Source of the DNA: an uncultured Mucilaginibacter sp.
Lineage (GTDB): Bacteria; Bacteroidota; Bacteroidia; Sphingobacteriales; Sphingobacteriaceae
NCBI GenBank assembly: GCA_903885865.1
Contig: CAISKH010000085.1
Span: forward strand, 1 to 7,503
Direction: 5' to 3'
Length of the DNA stretch: 7,503 nt
Of this stretch, positions 1-5,555 are shown in pieces. Position 1 is the first letter of the stretch. Each line of letters begins with the position of its first letter. The notes beneath the pieces are model-generated. The model was not told where the DNA came from, made no database searches, and saw only the letters and a list, made by a program, of their open reading frames with translations. Position numbers and translations under genes: made by a program.

Positions 1-633
1 CACGAAAAATATGTTGATATTAATTTCAATTATTACAGGAATGTCAATGAGTTTTCAGAAGAGTTATTGGCTGAGGAATTGAATAACACACCACAAGAAT
101 ATCTCAAAATTTTAGTATTGCAGCGCAAAAAATATAGCCTTGCGAATGAGTATTTCAAAATATGGGAAGATGCAGAAGCATTGACCGAGGAAAATTATCC
201 GGCGGTATTATCATCAATCATTGATATCATCAAACATGAAATTCAAAAGTGCAAAGGAAAAATTAAGAGCCTAATTCAAGTAGAACAAATTAATAATGGT
301 GCTGCCATAAATCAAAAAAAGCCTACAATCGCATCAATTGCTTTGTCGTGGGCATTAAAGACAAAATACGAGGGCGAAAAGGTAGTAACCAAAACTAATG
401 CAAAGACTATCCTCCAAGTTTATGGCTATAAAACTGTTCCCAATTTTATGAAATTCTATGAAAATTTTAAGGATGCAACTGAGCGCATAAAATCTAACAA
501 AGGTAGCAGTACAGATACTAAGGTATTGAACACACAAATTGGTAGGTATGATGAGGCGATAGTGTTGTTGCATGATTCACCAAAAGCATTAGAAGTAGCA
601 AAATCAGAATTACAAAAACTAAAAGAAAAATAA
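1..633 (+). CDS. Hypothetical protein of a mobile element, 5' end cut off by window
   Basis: The frame is open from base 1 to the TAA at 631-633 (210 codons visible), so the TTG at 67 is probably internal and the true start lies upstream. I do not recognise a named domain. The visible protein is rich in Lys and Glu and mostly helical by composition. A basic middle part (about residues 70-85) leads into a segment (about 109-200) with the pattern IALSWALKTKYEG, then YGYKTVPNFMKFYENF, and a charged helical tail ending QKLKEK. Bacteroidota integrated elements often carry an unassigned gene of this general shape between the integrase and a small HTH gene; that resemblance is from memory and is inference. 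It reads in the same direction as the HTH-helicase module but is separated from it by about 94 nt containing a palindrome, so it may be a separate transcript. There is no signal peptide or membrane segment in the visible part. It is confidently coding; function is unknown. Confidence 0.8.
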   Translation, partial: HEKYVDINFNYYRNVNEFSEELLAEELNNTPQEYLKILVLQRKKYSLANEYFKIWEDAEALTEENYPAVLSSIIDIIKHEIQKCKGKIKSLIQVEQINNGAAINQKKPTIASIALSWALKTKYEGEKVVTKTNAKTILQVYGYKTVPNFMKFYENFKDATERIKSNKGSSTDTKVLNTQIGRYDEAIVLLHDSPKALEVAKSELQKLKEK

Positions 634-650
634 TTTAATTAAAAATCTTT

Positions 651-668
651 AACTGGTTTGAACCAGTT
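651..668. promoter_or_regulatory. 8-2-8 palindrome, possible operator ahead of the HTH gene
   Basis: AACTGGTT, a TG spacer and AACCAGTT form a perfect 8-bp inverted repeat in the gap between the first gene and the HTH gene. It has no T-run after it, so it is a poor rho-independent terminator and a better candidate operator. A weak promoter-like GAAATTTG (687-694, one mismatch to the Bacteroidota -7 consensus TAnnTTTG) lies downstream. The palindrome therefore sits near or just upstream of the expected -33 region, where a bound regulator could act. The small HTH protein encoded next is the obvious candidate ligand. The palindrome is seen directly; the role is inferred. Confidence 0.45.
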
Positions 669-727
669 CACAGGGACTGATGCAACGAAATTTGTAAACA
701 CAAGGGACAAAATACTTGTTATACAAA

Positions 728-1027
728 ATGGAATCAATACAAATTAACACCTTGGAGCAAGTACCCGCAGGGCTTACGTTGCTGCTCAAAAAGTTCACTG
801 ATTTAGAAAATAAAATCAGTATTCCTGCCCCACAAATACCGGCCCCGATAGCGGATGTACTACTTACCCGAAAGGAGACAGCGAAACGGCTTAATATCAC
901 ATTAGCCACCCTCAATGAATATTCTAAGTCCGGCAAGATAATTGCTAACCGCATCGGTAATCGGGTATTGTACAAAGAGAGCGATATTCAAAATGCATTG
1001 CATCAAGTTAAAACATCGAAGATTTAA
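728..1027 (+). CDS. Small helix-turn-helix DNA-binding protein (excisionase/MerR-like, HTH_17 type)
   Basis: This encodes 99 residues. The C-terminal half (about residues 44-92) has the classic HTH_17/excisionase pattern: LLTRKETAKRLNIT as first helix and turn, LATLNEYSKSGKI as recognition helix, then the wing with RIGNRVLYKESDIQNAL. The N-terminal half (about 9-30) is a leucine-rich helix, probably for dimerisation, followed by a proline-rich linker (33-40). I chose ATG 728 over the in-frame TTG at 716 because it is the stronger codon and the protein then begins MESIQIN. Proteins of this family act in the cytoplasm as excisionases or as transcriptional regulators of mobile elements. The stop is 2 nt before the helicase start, so the two are almost certainly co-transcribed and probably translationally coupled. 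The palindrome at 651-668 may be its own operator. The DNA-binding fold is confident; excisionase versus repressor cannot be decided here. Confidence 0.88.
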   Translation: MESIQINTLEQVPAGLTLLLKKFTDLENKISIPAPQIPAPIADVLLTRKETAKRLNITLATLNEYSKSGKIIANRIGNRVLYKESDIQNALHQVKTSKI

Positions 1028-1029
1028 CT

Positions 1030-2535
1030 ATGGCGCAGATTAATGATACTCCCGACAATCAAGATGAAATTAACCCCGAATTTGATTTTGAAAAATCAAA
1101 CATAGGAATTACAGCAAGTGATATTCTGAATGAGGTTGAAACACAATTAAAATCGTATGAACCAATAAGGCATAATGAAATATTAGCCAAATTATTGGCG
1201 CAAATTAAACCAGTCGATTTCCGAGATCTGGCTGGTTTCGTCAAGAATGAACAATTGCAAGTCAAGCATTTCTTGGTAATTTCTATTGAGCAAATTTTAT
1301 TGGTTGCTCGGCAGCATAATTGGGGTATATGCACATTTCACGATTTTATTTACCTGTTTAATGGGGCCTATTGGAATGTGTTGGGACAAAAGGAACTTCA
1401 AACATTTTTAGGAAATGCAGCCGAAAAATTAGGAGTAGAGAAAATCACTTCAAGAGTATATATTTTTCAAGAACAACTTTATAAACAATTCCTTGCGGTT
1501 GCAAATATGCCAACACCTGAGCAACAAAATGAAGTGTTAATCAGTCTCAAAAACGGCACATTTGAGATAAGCCCGGAAAAACAGGTGCTGAGACCGCCAA
1601 ACGCCAAAGACTTTTTGAAATATCAATTACATTTTGAATTTACGCCTACCGCAAAAGCCCCGATGTTTGAAAAATTCCTTGACAAAGTGCAACCAGACAA
1701 AAATAGGCAAATGATACTGGCTGAATATTTGGGGTATTTATTCATCTCTCCAGGTACGCTAAAGTTAGAGAAAACATTGCTGCTATATGGTAGTGGTGCA
1801 AATGGCAAATCAGTTTTTTTTGAAATAGTCAACGCACTGTTAGGAGGTAATGAAAATGTAAGTAGTTATTCATTACAAAGCCTTACCGATACAACGGGAT
1901 ATTATCGGGCGATGTTGGCTAACAAACTTGTAAACTATGCAAGTGAAATTAACGGAAAATTAGAAGTTTCAATTTTTAAACAACTTGTTTCTGGTGAGCC
2001 AGTGGAAGCTCGATTGCCATATGGCAACCCTTTTATACTGACTAAATACGCAAAACTAATTTTCAATTGTAATGAGCTTCCGAAGGATGTTGAACAAACA
2101 CACGCATTTTTTAGGCGACTGTTAATTATACCGTTTGAGGTTACAATTCCTGAATTAGAACAGGATAAGGAACTTTCGTCAAAAATAATTATAAGCGAAT
2201 TGTCGGCGGTATTTAATTGGGTTTTAGAAGGTTTAAAACGATTGCTTGCCCAAAAGAATTTCACCAACAGCGATGCCGTAAATAATCAAATTGAGCAATA
2301 CAAACTGCAATCCGACAGCGTTAAACAATTTTTGCATGATGAAGGATACACAATAAGTATATCTAAATCAATACCATCAAAGGACTTGTTGTCACTATAT
2401 CGCACATACTGCAATGATAATGGTTATCGTCCCTGTTCAAGTAGAACAATGAACGAAAGGTTACGAAATAACGGTTTTGTTATAGAACGCAAAAATTATG
2501 GCACGGTCGTTTATGCACCAAAAGAACTTGTTTAA
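1030..2535 (+). CDS. SF3 replicative helicase, phage/plasmid D5/P4-type 'primase' C-terminal family
   Basis: This 501-residue protein has all the superfamily 3 helicase signatures. Walker A is GSGANGKS at 254-261 (Lys260). The Walker B region is LVNYASEIN around 300-308 (acidic Glu306). Motif C is AKLIFNCNELP at 341-351 with the sensor Asn, and FFRR at 360-363 supplies the likely arginine finger. Before the ATPase lies a D5_N-like region, including YLFNGAYW at 108-115 and APMFEKFLDKVQPD just ahead of the core. The C-terminus (about 430-500) resembles a winged-helix domain. In phage P4 alpha and poxvirus D5 relatives this domain forms a hexameric ring that unwinds the origin using ATP. I see no archaeo-eukaryotic primase domain in the N-terminal 200 residues, and the protein is shorter than full P4-type primase-helicases, so it is probably a helicase only. 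It starts 2 nt after the HTH gene, and the 9-nt tandem repeats begin 2 nt after its stop. Family assignment is confident; the origin-melting role is inferred. Confidence 0.93.
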   Translation: MAQINDTPDNQDEINPEFDFEKSNIGITASDILNEVETQLKSYEPIRHNEILAKLLAQIKPVDFRDLAGFVKNEQLQVKHFLVISIEQILLVARQHNWGICTFHDFIYLFNGAYWNVLGQKELQTFLGNAAEKLGVEKITSRVYIFQEQLYKQFLAVANMPTPEQQNEVLISLKNGTFEISPEKQVLRPPNAKDFLKYQLHFEFTPTAKAPMFEKFLDKVQPDKNRQMILAEYLGYLFISPGTLKLEKTLLLYGSGANGKSVFFEIVNALLGGNENVSSYSLQSLTDTTGYYRAMLANKLVNYASEINGKLEVSIFKQLVSGEPVEARLPYGNPFILTKYAKLIFNCNELPKDVEQTHAFFRRLLIIPFEVTIPELEQDKELSSKIIISELSAVFNWVLEGLKRLLAQKNFTNSDAVNNQIEQYKLQSDSVKQFLHDEGYTISISKSIPSKDLLSLYRTYCNDNGYRPCSSRTMNERLRNNGFVIERKNYGTVVYAPKELV

Positions 2536-2536
2536 T

Positions 2537-2606
2537 TATCTACACTATCTACACTATCTACACTATGTACGCTATCTACACCCATTCAATAGTGTAGTTA
2601 GTGTAG
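2537..2606. repeat. Five 9-nt tandem repeats plus inverted copies; candidate replication origin (iterons)
   Basis: TATCTACAC is repeated head to tail at 2537, 2546, 2555, 2564 (degenerate: TATGTACGC) and 2573, ending at 2581. After a 9-nt gap, 2591-2606 carries the same motif inverted (AGTGTAGTTAGTGTAG). It pairs with CTACACTATCTACACT of the direct array with one mismatch, giving a hairpin-forming block. The array lies exactly between the helicase gene and the Toprim-like gene, where iteron origins of plasmids and P4-like elements commonly sit. It could also serve as a binding site controlling the downstream gene, or as a terminator-like hairpin, although no T-run follows. The repeats are seen directly; origin function is inferred from position. 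Confidence 0.75.
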
Positions 2607-2636
2607 CACGTGAACCACAAAAAAATCAATTTTATC

Positions 2637-3596
2637 ATGAACCAACATCGGTGCATTTTGGAACGATACAAAGGTAACGCCACCCGTTACAGTTGCCCTC
2701 AATGCAATCATAGAAGGAAAACCTTCACACGGTATATTTATACTGAAACAAACGAACATATACACCCCACAGTTGGAAAATGCGAACGTGCCAACAATTG
2801 CGGGTATCACTATACCCCCAAGCAATATTTTAAGGATAACAACATTTCGTTTGATAAACCAAGTCAGAGGCAACCATTCAAAAAGTGGCCTATAGCACCA
2901 GTACCAAAGCCAGTTTCAGTTATACCAGTAGAACTGTTTAAGCATAGTTTAATGAATTATGAAAGAAATAATTTCGTAAAATTCCTTATTGGATTGTTCG
3001 GCAATGAAATTGCCGAGAAGTTAATAAGCCAGTATTTTATTGGTACATCAAAACATTGGAACGGTGCAACAGTATTTTATCAGATAGATAATGAAGGCAA
3101 AATTCGGACAGGTAAAATAATTCTTTATAACCCGGTAACGGGTAAACGGAATAAGGAAACAAAACCACCTGTTCAATGGGTACATAAGGCACTCAAATTG
3201 CCTGATTATGAGTTAAAACAATGTTTGTTTGGTGAACACATTTTGAGCATTGAGCCATTGAAACCCGTTGCAATTGTAGAATCCGAAAAGACCGCGATTA
3301 TAGCAAGTATTTATTTGCCTCAGTATATATGGCTGGCATCGGGTGCAAAAGAGGGGTTGAACAATGAAAAATGCAAAGTTCTATCAGGGAGAAATGTTAC
3401 ACTATTCCCGGATCTTAATTGTTTTGAAAAATGGAATAGTAAGGCAAAAGAGCTATCAAGCATTACGAGGTTTCAGGTATCCAGTTTACTGGAAGACAGA
3501 GCAACCGAAGCCGATAAAATACAAGGGCTTGATATAGCCGATTATTTAGTAAAATTCAAACTCGACAAGTTCATAAACATTTCAAAACCAAATTAA
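2637..3596 (+). CDS. Zinc-ribbon and Toprim-like protein (DUF6371 type), probable DNA primase-related replication protein
   Basis: From ATG 2637 the protein has 319 residues. The N-terminus carries a zinc-binding module: Cys20 and Cys23 (YSCPQC), then Cys49 and Cys55 (KCERANNC) followed by GYHYTPKQYF, as in DnaG-type primase zinc ribbons. The C-terminal half has a Toprim-like core: VAIVESEKTA with Glu215, a GAKEGLN segment, and LFPDLN with Asp259. The second aspartate of the canonical Toprim DxD is replaced by Asn261, so metal-dependent catalysis is doubtful. The late IADYLVKF motif matches the end of this family. An in-frame GTG at 2610 would add nine residues (NHKKINFI); I prefer the ATG because MNQHRCILERYKGN fits the usual short lead into the zinc ribbon. 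Such proteins occur in Bacteroidota elements next to D5-type helicases and may supply the primase role the helicase lacks. Family is confident; activity is inferred. Confidence 0.85.
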   Translation: MNQHRCILERYKGNATRYSCPQCNHRRKTFTRYIYTETNEHIHPTVGKCERANNCGYHYTPKQYFKDNNISFDKPSQRQPFKKWPIAPVPKPVSVIPVELFKHSLMNYERNNFVKFLIGLFGNEIAEKLISQYFIGTSKHWNGATVFYQIDNEGKIRTGKIILYNPVTGKRNKETKPPVQWVHKALKLPDYELKQCLFGEHILSIEPLKPVAIVESEKTAIIASIYLPQYIWLASGAKEGLNNEKCKVLSGRNVTLFPDLNCFEKWNSKAKELSSITRFQVSSLLEDRATEADKIQGLDIADYLVKFKLDKFINISKPN

Positions 3597-3600
3597 AATT

Positions 3601-3897
3601 ATGACATACACAGGAATCAGAGTACCAAAAAAATATCAACTAAAAAATGTAAAAGACAGGACTGCTCCAGAGTTAAAACTTGACGGCAATTATTTTGTTT
3701 GTTTTGGAAACAACCTTGTAATTCCTTGCAAACTTTTAGAAATCAGGGAAAATAACAGAGTGTACATTCAAAAATTCATCCCCACACAATTTAAAATCCG
3801 GAAGGGCTATTCTTTGCTGGTTCCTTTCAACGAATTAAATAGCGATGAAATTGGAGACACTCCAATTCAGGCAGTTTATAATACCGTAACAAATTAG
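3601..3897 (+). CDS. Small hypothetical protein, last gene of the replication module
   Basis: This encodes 98 residues. It begins 4 nt after the stop of the Toprim-like gene, in the same direction, so it is probably the last gene of that operon. I do not recognise the family. The protein is basic at the N-terminus (VPKKYQLKNVKDR). Its middle alternates hydrophobic and polar residues (NYFVCFGNNLVIPCKLLEIR, then RVYIQKFIP), suggesting a small beta-rich fold. It has two cysteines but no metal-binding pattern, signal peptide or membrane helix. Base composition matches the upstream genes. Spacing and composition support it being real; a DNA-binding or accessory replication role would be a guess. 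Confidence 0.7.
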   Translation: MTYTGIRVPKKYQLKNVKDRTAPELKLDGNYFVCFGNNLVIPCKLLEIRENNRVYIQKFIPTQFKIRKGYSLLVPFNELNSDEIGDTPIQAVYNTVTN

Positions 3898-3949
3898 AAT
3901 TGTAAGGCCCAACAAATTGTTATAAGACTCGTGTCATTTCCGAAACGGC

Positions 3950-4010
3950 TTTGCCGCCAAAGGCAACCAACAAGGATTTTATCCAACATCCATAAGCCTT
4001 TGGCGGCAAA
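3950..4010. repeat. 15-bp perfect inverted repeat
   Basis: The arm 3950-3964 (TTTGCCGCCAAAGGC) is the exact reverse complement of 3996-4010, with a 31-nt loop. It lies 52 nt after the stop of the last replication gene. There is no T-run, so it is not a standard terminator, though it could stabilise or end the upstream mRNA. It is the longest perfect inverted repeat of the non-coding region. Confidence 0.75.
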
Positions 4011-4072
4011 CGCCTACCATGAGTTACAACCAAATTCTGCCACAAGAAAACAAGCGGAAACGCATCTAATGA

Positions 4073-4134
4073 TTGGATATGCAGCCGGTTACCACCTCAC
4101 AAAAAGCCAATCCACAAACCCGCTGCATATCCAA
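4073..4134. repeat. 13-bp perfect inverted repeat
   Basis: TTGGATATGCAGC at 4073-4085 is exactly complementary to GCTGCATATCCAA at 4122-4134, with a 36-nt loop. Spacing and arm length resemble those of the repeat at 3950-4010, suggesting a series of similar cruciform-forming units. Function unknown. Confidence 0.7.
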
Positions 4135-4185
4135 AAGGAAAAGCGGACGCACTACAATAGGCAGCGCAAATAGTACGCCAAACCA

Positions 4186-4238
4186 TTACAACACCTTTAA
4201 ATCTATTTGTCTTTTCAATGGAAGTAAAGGAGATGTAA
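4186..4238. repeat. 14-bp imperfect inverted repeat (12/14)
   Basis: TTACAACACCTTTA at 4186-4199 pairs with TAAAGGAGATGTAA at 4225-4238 with two mismatches and a 25-nt loop. It is the third in the series of stem-loops in this non-coding stretch. Function unknown. Confidence 0.55.
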
Positions 4239-4373
4239 TGCCCTATCGGGAATGTTTGTCATACTATTTGCCGTGCGTGCCTATTTTCGTTTGGAAAAGC
4301 TATGTATCTTTTGTAAAGCTCCGCTATTCACATACCCTTTCACAGAGCATTACAAAATCTACTCGCTTTTTAT

Positions 4374-4541
4374 CGTTCGTCGCCACCTACGCACAAGCCC
4401 TGTTCGTTAGCTAATTGATGATTGGCACATGCGTGCAGCAAGGACGAACGGCGGTCAGCAATTGCTTTCATACAACGATGCAAGCCAACGCACAAACCCC
4501 AAGCACCGTAGTATTTCCAGCCATTGCGACAGGGCTTGCAT
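4374..4541. repeat. Interleaved inverted repeats able to form alternative stems
   Basis: Three exact pairs overlap here. CGTTCGTC (4374-4381) pairs with GACGAACG (4443-4450). CAAGCCCTGT (4394-4403) pairs with ACAGGGCTTG (4529-4538). ATGCAAGCC (4478-4486) pairs with GGCTTGCAT (4533-4541). The last two compete for the same right arm, so the region could switch between folds as RNA or single-stranded DNA. The stems are short enough that some may be chance in a GC-rich stretch. Confidence 0.45.
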
Positions 4542-4648
4542 GGCGGCAGCCGCGCCAGCTACCCACTACCCAAACACGCAGCCATACTTCAACCCACCGC
4601 CCCTGCTATCCGCACACGGTGGCGGTGTTATTGTAGAAAAGCTACCGC

Positions 4649-4748
4649 AATAGAAGCCCTTCCCGCATAAGCTACGCTGCTTCTATTTTGGTGCACCTTA
4701 TTTTGCAAATGGGACAAAAGAAATGCCATAATTATCCCATTTACAAAA
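4649..4748. repeat. Two consecutive inverted repeats, 9 bp and 14 bp
   Basis: AATAGAAGC (4649-4657) pairs perfectly with GCTTCTATT (4679-4687); the TTTT just after gives a weak terminator-like form on the plus strand. Immediately downstream, TTTTGCAAATGGGA (4701-4714) pairs with TCCCATTTACAAAA (4735-4748) with one mismatch and a 20-nt loop. They mark the end of the GC-richer part of the non-coding region. Confidence 0.55.
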
Positions 4749-4857
4749 TCGGGTGGAATTGAAAATGCTCGAATTATTTTAAGATATTCAAGTAAGGAAT
4801 TTGTATTTTACACCCTAAATATGCAAAGAATGAAAACATAAAACATAAAACTTAGAG

Positions 4858-4875
4858 ACAACATAAAAATGTTGT
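4858..4875. repeat. Small hairpin ACAACAT-AAAA-ATGTTGT
   Basis: A perfect 7-bp stem with an AAAA loop sits in AT-rich DNA just after a short tandem run of AAAACAT units (4833-4853). It has no T-run, so terminator function is unlikely. It could be an operator or simply one more element of the stem-loop series. Confidence 0.45.
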
Positions 4876-4918
4876 ATTGTACCATTAAGTTGCTATTCTA
4901 AATCTGGAAAATTTAAAA

Positions 4919-4978
4919 TTTCTCGCAACAAAATGACTACGGTACGCCTCAAGGCGTAACTGTGTCTTTTGCGAGAAA
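4919..4978. repeat. 10-bp inverted repeat enclosing a tight TACGCC-TCAA-GGCGTA hairpin
   Basis: TTTCTCGCAA (4919-4928) pairs perfectly with TTGCGAGAAA (4969-4978). Inside, TACGCC (4943-4948), a TCAA loop and GGCGTA (4953-4958) form a second perfect hairpin. Both stems use bases also needed by the larger palindrome at 4954-5022, so the two folds exclude each other. This could reflect an RNA switch or attenuator, or nested recombination-site structure. Confidence 0.6.
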
Positions 4979-5022
4979 GGGCTTTTCCAGAGCCTTGAAT
5001 AGCGGAAGATTTTCAGTTACGC
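4954..5022. repeat. attC-like imperfect palindrome just upstream of a small gene
   Basis: The outer arms are GCGTAACTG (4954-4962) and CAGTTACGC (5014-5022), a perfect 9-bp match containing GCGTAAC and GTTACGC. These sit where integron R'' (RYYYAAC) and R' (GTTRRRY) boxes would, although each has one mismatch to consensus. Inside, TCTTTTGC (4965-4972) pairs with GCGGAAGA (5002-5009) with two G-T wobbles. AAGGgCT (4977-4983) pairs with AGCCTT (4991-4996) leaving one unpaired G, as extrahelical bases do in attC sites. Total size of about 69 bp is within the attC range. The same stem is followed by ATTTTTTT, so a rho-independent terminator is a serious alternative. The fold is seen; its function is inferred. 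Confidence 0.5.
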
Positions 5023-5041
5023 TATTTTTTTATCCTAAAAT
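5016..5041 (+). repeat. 26-bp direct repeat, copy 1 (gene leader / cassette head)
   Basis: It begins GTTACGCTATTTTTTTAT and runs on to 5041; it is identical over all 26 bases to 5523-5548, 507 bp downstream. It ends 9 nt before the ATG of the membrane-protein gene. It starts exactly at the GTTACGC of the attC-like palindrome, which is where a cassette would begin in an integron. Confidence 0.85.
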
Positions 5042-5050
5042 AATAACAAG

Positions 5051-5422
5051 ATGACTTTGAAAAACAAATTAATAATTGGCATAGCAATTAGCTATATCAT
5101 AACTGTAATTCTTTTCAAAATAGGCACAAGCCCAGATTTTGTTTCAATAAAAACAAGGGACAAATTTTTTTATTTAGCTGTTGGATTTTTCATTACCGGA
5201 GGAATACTTATATTTTTTCTAATACAAGTTATATATAAAGAGAAATCTGCTATTTCAGCAAAATTATTAGTTGAATATAGGGAATCTATTTTTTCTGGAA
5301 ATAAGATAGACGCTTTAAATAAAGGGAGAATTTATTACTCATATATAAGAGGTGGCAATCTTTCGGTTTATGATGAACAAGCAATATCGAATGATTTATC
5401 TACAATGAAGAATTTAAAATAA
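5051..5422 (+). CDS. Small membrane protein of unknown function (cassette-like gene 1)
   Basis: This encodes 123 residues and matches no family I recognise. Two hydrophobic segments are clear: residues 7-22 (LIIGIAISYIITVILF) and about 39-62 (FFYLAVGFFITGGILIFFLIQVIY). They are separated by a short loop with charged residues and followed by a hydrophilic tail of about 60 residues, probably cytoplasmic, containing KLLVEYRESIFSGNKIDAL and YYSYIRGG. The gene is markedly AT-rich compared with the phosphorylase gene at the right of the window, which suggests separate origin. It starts 9 nt after the 26-bp repeat and has no same-strand neighbour close upstream, so it would need its own promoter; I see none of convincing quality. 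Length, clear membrane topology and the shared leader support it being real. Function is unknown; in this setting cargo such as a toxin, immunity or stress protein is possible but unproven. Confidence 0.72.
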   Translation: MTLKNKLIIGIAISYIITVILFKIGTSPDFVSIKTRDKFFYLAVGFFITGGILIFFLIQVIYKEKSAISAKLLVEYRESIFSGNKIDALNKGRIYYSYIRGGNLSVYDEQAISNDLSTMKNLK

Positions 5423-5467
5423 TGCATATAAAATATAATTCATAAATCGAATTTCAAGAGTATTGCC

Positions 5468-5545
5468 ATGGAAAATTTAGAGCAAATATCAAACGTCTTA
5501 ACTGCTTGGCTAAGGAATTATGGTTACGCTATTTTTTTATCCTAA
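5468..5545 (+). pseudogene. Possible truncated gene start (DedA-like N-terminus) ending in the 26-bp repeat
   Basis: A 25-codon frame starts MENLEQISNVLTAWL, continues RNYGYAIFLS and then stops. The combination of an amphipathic lead and a GYAIFL segment resembles the first residues of DedA-family membrane proteins. The last seven codons are read from the 26-bp direct repeat, and the stop lies within that repeat. It may be the 5' stub of a gene interrupted when the second cassette-like unit joined. It could also be a chance frame; 25 residues is too short to be sure. Confidence 0.25.
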
Positions 5546-5548
5546 AAT
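5523..5548 (+). repeat. 26-bp direct repeat, copy 2 (gene leader / cassette head)
   Basis: This is an exact copy of 5016-5041, ending 7 nt before the ATG of the exported-protein gene. Unlike copy 1 it is not preceded by an obvious long palindrome. The only partner I find upstream is a weak ATAATTC (5435-5441) against GAATTAT (5515-5521). The identity ends right after the shared ...CCTAAAAT, so the two downstream genes are unrelated sequences joined to the same leader. Confidence 0.85.
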
Positions 5549-5555
5549 TACGACA

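Larger units (their letters stand above)
3898..5050. other. Long non-coding region packed with inverted repeats
   Basis: About 1.15 kb separates the replication module from the first small cargo gene. Short open frames exist on the plus strand (for example 3931-4173, 4073-4414, 4415-4653) but overlap one another, have unnatural composition (runs of His, Gln, Thr, Pro) and cross the inverted repeats, so I do not call them genes. The first part, to about 4690, is visibly more GC-rich than its surroundings; the rest is AT-rich. At least ten inverted repeats with arms of 7-15 bp lie along it; the clearest are listed separately. Candidate roles include a transfer or single-strand origin, a structured RNA, or a recombination region for the cassette-like genes that follow. 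No tRNA or rRNA is seen in it. Confidence 0.6.

Noticed and set aside
2537..2606. CRISPR array
   Set aside because: The repeat units are 9 nt and directly adjacent, with no spacers.
355..2873. Minus-strand open frames antisense to the first gene, the HTH, helicase and Toprim-like genes
   Set aside because: All lie opposite strongly supported plus-strand coding sequence and lack motifs of their own.
3931..4653. Several overlapping plus-strand open frames of 73-113 codons
   Set aside because: They overlap in different frames, have skewed composition (His, Gln, Thr, Pro rich), cross perfect inverted repeats and show no motif; they look like open frames in a GC-richer structured region.
4833..4853. 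AAAACAT tandem units as a functional repeat
   Set aside because: Only two exact copies and one partial in AT-rich DNA; likely low-complexity sequence.
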